This document shows, piece after piece, positions 16,995 through 25,424 of a stretch of 33,550 bases of DNA (positions are counted from its first letter, which is position 1; the number at the start of each line of letters is the position of its first letter). The notes under the pieces were generated by a model. The model was not told where the DNA came from. It made no database searches and saw nothing but the letters and a program-made list of their open reading frames with translations. Made by a program: the position numbers and the translations under genes. The DNA is from Propioniciclava tarda. Its GTDB lineage: Bacteria > Actinomycetota > Actinomycetes > Propionibacteriales > Propionibacteriaceae. Where the stretch lies: assembly GCF_900182665.1 (NCBI RefSeq), contig NZ_FXTL01000008.1, positions 87,664-121,213 on the forward strand. The letters run 5' to 3'.

Positions 16995-18614
16995 CCGAGC
17001 ATCCCCTCGGCGGCGGCCGTCTTCTCCTCCAGCGCCGAGCGCGTGCGCAGCGGAGGCACCCGGTAGAACAGGGTGATCACGAAGGCGAACAGCATGACGG
17101 TGAGCGCCGTCCAGTACAGCGACACCACCGAGGTGTTGAACGCCGAGAGGAAAGGCTTGGTCAGGCGCGGATCGGCGCCGGTCAGGAAGGACGTGTTGCT
17201 GGACGACGTGTCGGTCTGCACCTGGTCGGACGAGCCGTCCCGGATGGCCGAGATCAGGCCGGGCACGATCGAGTCGATGATCGCCTGCCGCTGCACCGGG
17301 TCGGCGTAATCGATCGCGAGGCGTCCGTCGACGACGGTGAAGTGCTTCTCGCCGGCGACCTTCTGCAGGGCCTTGGCCTCGGCGTCCGGAAGGGCCTTGG
17401 CGACGGCGTCCTCGATCTGGGCGTCGACGGCCGACAGCTTGTGCGCGCCGTCGGCGATAGCGGTCGTTCCGGACGCCGCCTTCCGCGTCCCGGACGTCAG
17501 CAGGCTTCCCTTGCTGGCCGCTGTGTTCGCGCCGGTCGCGAGCTGTTGGGCCCCACTGGCGAGCTGCGTCAGCCCGGACGACAGCTTGGTACTTCCGGAC
17601 GCCGCCTGCGCCAGCCCCGTGGCCAGGCCGGGCTTCCCTGACCCACCGTTGAGGTAGCCGCTGGTCGTGTAGACGCTGGTGGCCAGGGCCGTCATCGCGC
17701 CCTGGACCGACGTGTTGTCGGATGCGAGGCGTCCGCACGCGGCGCTGTCGCCGTCCGTGCAGGCCTGCTGGTCGGCGCCGAGGGTCTTCATGGCGGACGC
17801 CAGGGCCGCGTAGTCGGTCGTGGACTTCTGTGTGGTGGACGCTGCCGTCTGCTCGGCCGCGGACAGCTTGGTGAGGCCGCTGGACAGCTGGCCGCTCGCG
17901 TTGGCGATGGCGGAGGCCCCGGCTGTGCCGCCGCCGATCTTGCCGACGCCGCTGACGAACGCGCCGGTGCCGGTGCTGAGCTGGTTGAGCCCGGCGCCGA
18001 GAGAATCGAGTCCGTCGGCCAACTTGCCGGTGCCCTCGGCGGCCTTGGCATGGACGATCGTCGACACCTGTTGGCGGACAGCCGCCTCGACCTGGGTCTT
18101 CACCTGATCGGTGGCGTCCGAGAGGCTCGTGTCGATCTTGTCGGTGATCTTGGTGGTGACCGGCGTCCACATCTTGGCCATGATCGCCCGGTTCGCCGGG
18201 GCGGTGGCGACCGCGGGATCCAGGGCGGCGTCCAAAGCGGCGGTGATCGTCGCCTTGTCGGTCAGCGACGTCGAGATGTTGGCAGGCAGGGAGCTGAACA
18301 GCATCGACAGCATGATCGCCGTTCCCAGGGTGCCGCCGATCTGGCGGAAGAAGGTCGCCGAGCTGGTGGCGACGCCGATGTCCGCAGCCGGGGCGGCCGC
18401 CTGGACGGCCATCGTCAGGGTCTGCATGAGCTGGCCGAGTCCGAGCCCGACCACGAACATGGCGACCAGCAGGTAGGCCAGCGGCTTGTCGAGTGTGATG
18501 TTCGCAAGGATCGCGAAGCCGACCGCCATCGTGGCCGTGCCGGTGATCGGGAAGATGTCCTATTTGCCGGTTCGAGCCACGACCTGACCCGACATGAGAA
18601 AGCAGTTGGCCTTG
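16991..18614 (-). pseudogene. Truncated DHA2-type multidrug efflux transporter (MFS)
   Basis: The frame 18529-16991 (512 codons) encodes only the C-terminal part of a 14-helix MFS drug exporter: two or three helices (including YLLVAMFVVGLGLGQLM and IGGTLGTAIMLSMLF), a large extracytoplasmic region rich in Ser/Ala/Gly heptads (LSSGLTKL, QLASGAQQLATG types), and a last helix SLYWTALTVMLFAFVITLFY. Upstream the same frame continues as LMSGQVVARTGK, a TAG at 18562-18560 where family members have Tyr, then DIFPITGTATMAV. About ten helices are missing, and similarity stops where the giant gene's stop codon begins. The gene is broken by both truncation and a nonsense codon. Confidence 0.82.
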
Positions 18615-21600
18615 TCACGGCGTCGTGCCCGCGACGGCTGGCCAGATGATCTTGGACGCCGCGGCCGTCCGGCCTTCGGCGGCGGCGATGCTCGCCAGGG
18701 CCCGCCGCACCTCCCTGGCCTGGGACGTCGTGAGTTCGGGATCCCAGGCCACGACCACGCGCACCGGCGCCACCGAGCTGCCGCCCTTCGGGGTCACCCC
18801 GGCCTCGGCGGCGGCGAGCAGCGCGCGGGCCCGGGCGGTCGCGTCGAAGGCGCCGGTGCCCGTCGGCCGCTCCACCCGGACCGCCAGGAACGGCCCGGCC
18901 TTGTCGACCAAGTGGGTGCGCCCGGGCGCCCACCTCGGCGTCCCGACGATCGGGGAGCCGGGCTGCGAGCGCGCCGCCACCACGGCCTCGGCGAGGTCGA
19001 CCGACTCGGGCGTCTGGCCGCGCGGGGTGTTCGACAGGTCCTTGAACAAGACGTTGTCGGGGGCCTGGTAGCCCATCCGCCGGAACCGCTCGGTGCGCAG
19101 CCAGAGCTCCTCGGCGTCCATCATCGCCCCTTCGCCGATGGGTGTCGGGTCGTGCGTCACCCGGACGCCGCTGCCGCCACCCGGTCCGGTGCGGCGCCGC
19201 AGCCGGCGCTGCAGGTCGGTCATGTGGTCGGGGTTCACCGTGGTGGACGCCGTCGTCTGGATGATGACGTCGACCTGGCCGGCGTCGATCGACCGGATCG
19301 CCGCCTCGACCTGGGGACGGGTCATGCCGACCTCGTCCCAGGTGCAGTTCTTCAGGTGGGCCTCCAGCCGGCTCCGGGCCCGGCCCATGTTGGTGCGGTA
19401 GTTGTCGTCGACCGCGGTGAAGCTCGACACCTGGCCGTCGTAGTTCTTGGCCTCGTACACCTGGGTGCGGCAGTCGATCGTCCCGTTGGCGCGGGTCTCG
19501 AAGCGGAACCACAGATCGTCGAGCCCCGCCCCGGTGCCCGTCTGGCCGCCCAGTTGGCGCACCTGCACGGTCGCCGATTCGTCGGCGGTGGCGGCCAACG
19601 CGTGCTCCATCCGGGCCGCGAACTCGGCCACGCCGCCCCGATCGCGGCCGACGCGTCCGGACAGGCGCCAGGTCGCCCCGTCGCGGCGCTGCAGGACGAC
19701 CTCGACCAGCTCGCCGCCCTCGTAGACCCCGACCCAGCGCGACTTGCGCGAGCCGTCCATGAAGTGCGGCTCGGCGATGAACGTGCGGCCGCCCTCGGTC
19801 CACGTCTCGGGGACCGCGGCCGGCGGCGGGGGCGGCGGGCCGGGCGCCTTGGCGAACAGCCGCGGCTCGTCGGCCAGCCAGCGCGGCTCGGGCAGCTCGC
19901 CGGACGCCATCCGGGCGACGGTCGCGGCGTCCAGGCCGGCGAGGTGGGCGCGGCGTCCGGACAGCACCTCGAGCGCCGTCTCCGCCTCGGTCAGCATGCG
20001 GCCGAGGTCGTTGGCGCGCTCGACGGACAGGTTCGGGTCGTTCAGCCGGGCCCGCAGTTCGGGGATCGCCCGGCGTTGGACGTCGAGTTCGAGGTCGATC
20101 TTGGCGTTCCAGGCGGCGATCCGCTCGGGCACCGACAGGGCGGCGTAGTCGGCCAGCCGGCCCTCCTCGATCAGCGCCAGCCGGGACGTGTTGGCCGGGT
20201 CGAAGAACTGCGCGACGTGGCGGCCCTCCTCGGCCAGTCGGGTCGGCGGCGCCCCCTCGCGCACCACGACGACGGGCTCCCCGTTGACGTTGAGCGTGGC
20301 CGCGTAGCCGTTGGACTCCGAGCCGGTCCGGGCGAAGAACTCGGCGTCGCTGAGCACCTCGATCCGGGCGTGCGCCGCCAGTTCGGCGTCCGCGCCGGAG
20401 AGCCCCGCCACCAGCTGGCCGCGCAGCTCGGGCAGCGTGGCGGCCACCGACTCCGCCCGGGCCCGGGTGTCGATCCCGCCCATCATCAGCGCGACGTCGA
20501 AGTCGGCGTCGGTCGCGCCCGGGTTGGCGCGCAGGTACTCGCGCCGCGCGGCCATCCGTTCGCCCCAGGTGCCGCGGTTGGCCGCCCCCTCGACGTCCCC
20601 GGACGCCGCCGCCCGCCGCGAGGACGCCAGCGTCACCGAGTCGGCGCTGATGTGGGCTCCGGAGCCGCCGACCAGCATCCGGCCGGTCTCGATGACGCTG
20701 CCCAGGGCGCCCGTGACGTGCGGCATCGCGTGGTGCATGACGGTGCCCATGCCGATGCCGGTGATCGCGGCCATGCCGCCCGCGGCGGCGACGTTACGCA
20801 GCGGGTCGCCGCGCCAGGTGTCACGGTTGAGCGCCGCCCCGGCCAGCGCGGTCGGCACCGACTGGGCGATCTGTTCGGCGCCGAAGGCGGCCATCCGGGC
20901 CAGCACGGGTCGGGTGGCCCGCTCGGCCGCGATGGCCCGCATGGCCAGCGTCCGGGCGGCGGCCGTCCGGGCGCCGGCCAGCTGGCCGAGGGAACGCAGC
21001 CGCAGCAGCTTGTCGCCGAGCCCGGCGGTGAGGGCCGAGACGATGGCGTCCACGACGCCGATCACCAGGTCGGTGCGGAAGGCGTTCTGCCCGTAGGCCG
21101 AGCCCAGCATCGACTGCTTCACGGCCATGGACGCCGCGGTCGCCGCCACGGACGCCCCGACCGCGGTCGCGACGGCCACCCAGGCCGGCGCCGCCAGGCC
21201 ACCGGTCAGGACCGTGGTGACGGCGGCGGCGATGACCACGACGGCCAGCGCCACGGCGATGGCGACCTTGGTGGCGACCCCCTCGACGTGCTCGTCGACA
21301 GCGTGCCGGTAGGCGTCCGCGGAGACGGCCACGCTGGCGCGGGCGGCGTCCAGGCCCGCCTCCAGGCGCCGCGCGGCTGCCGTGTCCCCGGACGCCGTGG
21401 CGGCTTCGAGACCGCGCATCCGGGCGTCCGCTCGGTCCATCTGGCGTTGCAGGGCCGCGAATTGGGGCGCCAGTCCGGCGGGGCGGCCGGATGACCCGCC
21501 GAAGTAGACGTCGCGCTCGTAGGCGAACCGGCGCTGCGCCGCGTCGTAGGTCTGCTGGGGGGTGGTCGGGACGCCGCGCATCGCCTCGCGGATGTCGAAC

Positions 21601-24600
21601 GCGTCGCGCTCCAGCCTGGTGGAGGGGGTCTCGTCGGTCCACGACCCGGTCTCGGACCGCAGGTCGGCCAGCATGTCGCGCCCGCCCACGACCCGGCCGT
21701 CGACGTCGCGCCCGCCGGTGTTGCGGGCGTAGTCGGCGCTGATGCGGGTCAGCTGCTGGGTGGTGCGGTTGCCGATGCCCGCCAGCACCATCGACCGGTC
21801 CATGCCCCAGCCGGCCTGCCCGATCTCCACCGACTGGGCGGCGGTCAGCCCGCCGCCTCCTGCATAGCGGGCCAGGGCCTCCGTCTCGCCGGCGAACTGG
21901 GTCTCGGACGTGATCATGTCCCGCAGGGGGTCGTCGCCGCCGCCCCAGCGGCGTCCGTAGCGGTCGGCGAAGGCGGCGCTGGTGCCGCGCATCCACTCGC
22001 CCGACAGGGCACGGGCGGCCTCCTCCTCGGCTTCTTGCCGGTAGGCGGCGATCTCGGACGCCGCGGGCGTCCGTCCGCCGGCGGTGATGCCGTCGGCCTC
22101 CATGAGCGCCCGGGCGCGGGCCTCCACGGCCTCGCGGCGCGACCGGTTGCGCCGCACCTCGGCGAGGGCCTGGTCGTAGGTCCTGGTCAGCTCGGTGTTC
22201 ATCTCCGAGTCGGAGGTGTAGAGGCCCTCCGTGGTCCGCTGCAGGCGGCCGGCCCGCTCGCGGCTGCGGTCGACGTCCAGCAGCGCCTGCCGGATGTCGA
22301 GGGAGGTTCCGTAGGAGTAGCGCGCGACGGCGGTGCGCAGCGCGCTCACGCCGCCCGAGGGCAGTTCCGACCCGAACTCGGCCTCGTACGCGTTCTCCAT
22401 CGCGCGCACCCGGCGACGCACCTCGTTGTCGATCTCGGCGTCCGACCAGGTGTCGGGCGCGGACGCCGTCACCGAGGCCCGGATCCGGTCCATGACCGCC
22501 TCCGTGGATGGCGCGCTGCTGCCGGTGCCGCGGCGCACCGCGCGGTCGAACTCGATGGCGTCCGCGCGGGCCTGCAGGTCGCGGCGACGGGCGGCGTCCG
22601 CCGGGTCGGTCGCCTCGGTGGGCCGGTTGAGCTGTGTGAGGATGTCGAGCTCGCGCATGCCGCGGTCGTCGGTGACCGAGCCGCGGGCGTCCACCCAGCG
22701 GCTGCCGTCGAGCACGGCCCGCAGGTGGGCCGCGGTGTCGGTGTCGTTGACGACGGCCTCCGCGTCGCCGGGGGGCAGGTTGCGGACGGCGTCCAGGGCG
22801 CGGCTGGAGTCGTTGGAGAACCAGCCGTGGGACTCGGCGATCTCGCCGCGCGCGTACATCTGTCGGCCCTCGCGGTCGCCGCGGGCCAGTCCCATCGCCC
22901 GGTCGTACTCGGAGCCGGACATCTCGTCGCCGATCCGCCACTGCAGGCTCTCGCCCTTGATCAGGTAGTAGGCGCGGTTGAGCAGCGCGGACGCGTGGGA
23001 GTCGAGGCCTTGCAGCTGGGTGATGGCGTCCTCTTCGGCGGTGCCGTGCCAGACCTCGAAGGCGTCCCAGAGCTTGTTCACCCGGCTCTCCAGCTCGCCG
23101 CCGCCCCCGGGGAAGTAGATGTCGCCCTGCTCCCCAGCCTCGGCCGTGGTCGCCGCCACCTTGGCGTAGACGGCCGTTTGGATCTCGGCCGGCTTGTCGG
23201 CCAGGTTTTCGCGAGCGTACGTGCGCACGAGGTTGTTCGCCACGGCGCTCATCGGGTCGCCGGCGTCGCCGGTGGCCAGGAAGGCCCGGCCGTCGCGCAA
23301 CTGCTCGTCGTTGAGCGTGATCATGTGCTCGCGCGAGACCGAGTCGGCGTCGTCCATCGTGCGCAGCGCGGTCGCCGCCGCGAACCGGATCTCGCCCACG
23401 AGCCGCGCCCGGGTGGCGTCCCGGGTCGCCTGGGCGCGCGCGTTGTTGACGGCGGTGTTGGTCGCGTCGATGTCGCGCGTCGTCCGGGCCACCCGCTCGT
23501 CATCGGAGAGCGTGCGGCGCAGCCTGGTGTCGGACCAGGTGCGCACGGCGGCCTTGGCGGCCAGTCCCGCGTCGCGGACGCTGTTGGCCAGGGTCGCCGC
23601 GTCGTTCTCGGTCTGCGTGTTCAGCCGTGTCATCGCCGTGGCCAACTCGTCGGTGGCCACGTCGTACCAGAGGCGGTCGCCGACGTTGGGGGGCGCGCGG
23701 GGGCCGCGTCCGGCCGGGTGCTGGAAAGCGTCGTCGGCGGTGCGGTAGGCCGTCCGGTAGGCGGTGTCGTAGAGGCCGAGCAACTCCAGCCGCCGGGCCT
23801 TGGCGGCGTCGATGGCGACCTCGCCGCGTCCGACGTCCGCGTCGATGTAGCCGAGCCGGGCGGTCACCAGCTCCTCGACGAGGGTGGGATCGCGCGAGTG
23901 CAGCGCCTGCCGGTAGCGGGCCACCTGGCGAGCCTGGTCGCGCAGGCGTTGGGCCTCGGCGCGGCCGTTCTCGCGCTCGGCTTCGCGGGTCAGGGTGGTG
24001 GCGGTGCGGTCGACCTCGAGCTCGGCGGCCGTGGCGACGTGCGTGCGGTGCTCGTCGATTTCGGCCTGCCTGGCCCGGACGGCGGCGTCCAGGGTCTCGA
24101 CCGTGATGCCGGCCGCCTCGCGGAGCTCGGCCAGCTTGGCGGTCAGCCCGGTGCGGATGGTCTCCTTCATCGGGTCGGTGACGTCGAGGTAGTAGTTGGC
24201 GAGTTTGTGGGGCGGGAACGCGCGGTCGCGCAGGTCGTCGACCAGGGTCTGGGTGCGGGTCTCGACGTTCTGCGCGATCAGCGCCAGAACGCGGGTGATC
24301 TGGGCGTTCTCGAGCGCGGCTTCCGCCTGGGGCAGCGGCGGCGGGGGTGGACGCCGGAAGTCGACGAGCACCGGTGGCGACACCGGGACGGGCGCGGGGG
24401 CGGCGGCGGCCGGGTCGGGGGCGGGGGCGGTGGCCCGCGTCCGGCGGGACGCCTCGGCCGCGTTGACGTCGGCCGCGTCGGCGGCGGGGGAGTCGACGTC
24501 CACCTCGACCGCGAGTTCGTTGGCGGTGTCGACCCCGCGGACCGCGGGCAGCGTCGGGACGGTGCCGTCCGGCATCGCCCGGATCGCCGGCAGGTTCAGC

Positions 24601-25424
24601 TCCGGCAGCCGGTCGTTCAAGGCGGACGACAGCGTGGCCGTCGCGGTGGGCACCGGGTCGATCTCGATCGGCTCCACCGGGCGCGGCGGTGGGTAGCTGC
24701 CCCCGCCACCGCGCGGGATCGGACGCCGCGCCCGGGCCGCCGCCGCGGTGACCAGGGGGGCGAAGGCCCGGTCCAGCGGGGCCCGCGGGACGTCGGGGTG
24801 GGGCAGGCCGTCGGCCGTGGCCCGGGCCGCCGCGACCAGAGCGCCCGGGGTGTCGATGCCGGCCAGGTTCGGCGCCGCGCCCGCCCGGACGCCGGCGTCC
24901 GGGGTGGCCACCGAGACGGCGTCGGGCGTCCCGTCGGGGGTCTCGCCACCACCGCCCGCGTCAGCGGCCGGGAGGCCGACGGCCGGGGCGGCGTCCGGTG
25001 ACCCGATCGCCTCCGGCCCCGCGGGGGCGGCGGTCGGGCGGGCATCGGCCGTCACGTAGGACGCCGCCTGGGCGTCGTCCTCGGCCGTCCGCTCGTAGGC
25101 GGCCCTGCCGAACGCGGCCCGGTCGACCGCGGGCCCGGCGTCCGGCATCGGGGGCGCGGGCGTCGCTGGGCCCGACCCGCGCCGGGCCGCGGCCCGGGCG
25201 TAGGCGCGGACCTGGGCATCGTCCTCGGCGGTTCGGGTGTAGCCGAAGCCGCCGAACGCGACGCGTCCGGCGTCCGCGGACGCCTCCCGCAGGGCGCCGG
25301 CCGCCCGATTGGTGAGCGGACGCCCCCGGATCACCAGGGGCTCCATCTCGATGGCCTCGGGCGCGGCGGCCCGGCCGGGGGCGCGTCCGCGGATGACCAA
25401 GGGCTCCATCACGATGACGCTCAT
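18615..25424 (-). CDS. Giant eCIS-associated protein with nuclease-like C-terminus, putative effector
   Basis: The 2269-residue product is the last gene of the operon. Residues 1-360 are Pro/Ala-rich and carry two copies of MEPLVIRGR (6-14, 27-35) and two of an FG...Y.RTAEDDAQ...Y unit (57-75, 105-123). A long Arg/Ala/Glu-rich helical body follows, then a hydrophobic stretch at about 1384-1433 (VAIAVALAVVVIAAAVTTVL) and a second hydrophobic part near 1545-1585. LAEEGRHVAQ at 1730-1739 is faintly zincin-like. After a Pro-rich hinge near 1860, Asp1969/Asp1970 and Glu1991-Ala-Lys1993 (VYEAKNY) have the spacing of a PD-(D/E)xK nuclease. Large proteins of this type accompany contractile injection systems, so I infer a cargo toxin. 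No DUF4157 motif is evident. The ATG overlaps the ATPase stop. Confidence 0.7.
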   Translation of the reverse strand: MSVIVMEPLVIRGRAPGRAAAPEAIEMEPLVIRGRPLTNRAAGALREASADAGRVAFGGFGYTRTAEDDAQVRAYARAAARRGSGPATPAPPMPDAGPAVDRAAFGRAAYERTAEDDAQAASYVTADARPTAAPAGPEAIGSPDAAPAVGLPAADAGGGGETPDGTPDAVSVATPDAGVRAGAAPNLAGIDTPGALVAAARATADGLPHPDVPRAPLDRAFAPLVTAAAARARRPIPRGGGGSYPPPRPVEPIEIDPVPTATATLSSALNDRLPELNLPAIRAMPDGTVPTLPAVRGVDTANELAVEVDVDSPAADAADVNAAEASRRTRATAPAPDPAAAAPAPVPVSPPVLVDFRRPPPPPLPQAEAALENAQITRVLALIAQNVETRTQTLVDDLRDRAFPPHKLANYYLDVTDPMKETIRTGLTAKLAELREAAGITVETLDAAVRARQAEIDEHRTHVATAAELEVDRTATTLTREAERENGRAEAQRLRDQARQVARYRQALHSRDPTLVEELVTARLGYIDADVGRGEVAIDAAKARRLELLGLYDTAYRTAYRTADDAFQHPAGRGPRAPPNVGDRLWYDVATDELATAMTRLNTQTENDAATLANSVRDAGLAAKAAVRTWSDTRLRRTLSDDERVARTTRDIDATNTAVNNARAQATRDATRARLVGEIRFAAATALRTMDDADSVSREHMITLNDEQLRDGRAFLATGDAGDPMSAVANNLVRTYARENLADKPAEIQTAVYAKVAATTAEAGEQGDIYFPGGGGELESRVNKLWDAFEVWHGTAEEDAITQLQGLDSHASALLNRAYYLIKGESLQWRIGDEMSGSEYDRAMGLARGDREGRQMYARGEIAESHGWFSNDSSRALDAVRNLPPGDAEAVVNDTDTAAHLRAVLDGSRWVDARGSVTDDRGMRELDILTQLNRPTEATDPADAARRRDLQARADAIEFDRAVRRGTGSSAPSTEAVMDRIRASVTASAPDTWSDAEIDNEVRRRVRAMENAYEAEFGSELPSGGVSALRTAVARYSYGTSLDIRQALLDVDRSRERAGRLQRTTEGLYTSDSEMNTELTRTYDQALAEVRRNRSRREAVEARARALMEADGITAGGRTPAASEIAAYRQEAEEEAARALSGEWMRGTSAAFADRYGRRWGGGDDPLRDMITSETQFAGETEALARYAGGGGLTAAQSVEIGQAGWGMDRSMVLAGIGNRTTQQLTRISADYARNTGGRDVDGRVVGGRDMLADLRSETGSWTDETPSTRLERDAFDIREAMRGVPTTPQQTYDAAQRRFAYERDVYFGGSSGRPAGLAPQFAALQRQMDRADARMRGLEAATASGDTAAARRLEAGLDAARASVAVSADAYRHAVDEHVEGVATKVAIAVALAVVVIAAAVTTVLTGGLAAPAWVAVATAVGASVAATAASMAVKQSMLGSAYGQNAFRTDLVIGVVDAIVSALTAGLGDKLLRLRSLGQLAGARTAAARTLAMRAIAAERATRPVLARMAAFGAEQIAQSVPTALAGAALNRDTWRGDPLRNVAAAGGMAAITGIGMGTVMHHAMPHVTGALGSVIETGRMLVGGSGAHISADSVTLASSRRAAASGDVEGAANRGTWGERMAARREYLRANPGATDADFDVALMMGGIDTRARAESVAATLPELRGQLVAGLSGADAELAAHARIEVLSDAEFFARTGSESNGYAATLNVNGEPVVVVREGAPPTRLAEEGRHVAQFFDPANTSRLALIEEGRLADYAALSVPERIAAWNAKIDLELDVQRRAIPELRARLNDPNLSVERANDLGRMLTEAETALEVLSGRRAHLAGLDAATVARMASGELPEPRWLADEPRLFAKAPGPPPPPPAAVPETWTEGGRTFIAEPHFMDGSRKSRWVGVYEGGELVEVVLQRRDGATWRLSGRVGRDRGGVAEFAARMEHALAATADESATVQVRQLGGQTGTGAGLDDLWFRFETRANGTIDCRTQVYEAKNYDGQVSSFTAVDDNYRTNMGRARSRLEAHLKNCTWDEVGMTRPQVEAAIRSIDAGQVDVIIQTTASTTVNPDHMTDLQRRLRRRTGPGGGSGVRVTHDPTPIGEGAMMDAEELWLRTERFRRMGYQAPDNVLFKDLSNTPRGQTPESVDLAEAVVAARSQPGSPIVGTPRWAPGRTHLVDKAGPFLAVRVERPTGTGAFDATARARALLAAAEAGVTPKGGSSVAPVRVVVAWDPELTTSQAREVRRALASIAAAEGRTAAASKIIWPAVAGTTP

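Noticed and set aside
18594-25001. Two plus-strand frames of about 970 and 990 codons opposite the giant gene
   Set aside because: They are shadow frames caused by high GC at codon position 3 of the minus-strand gene; no motif or ribosome site supports them.
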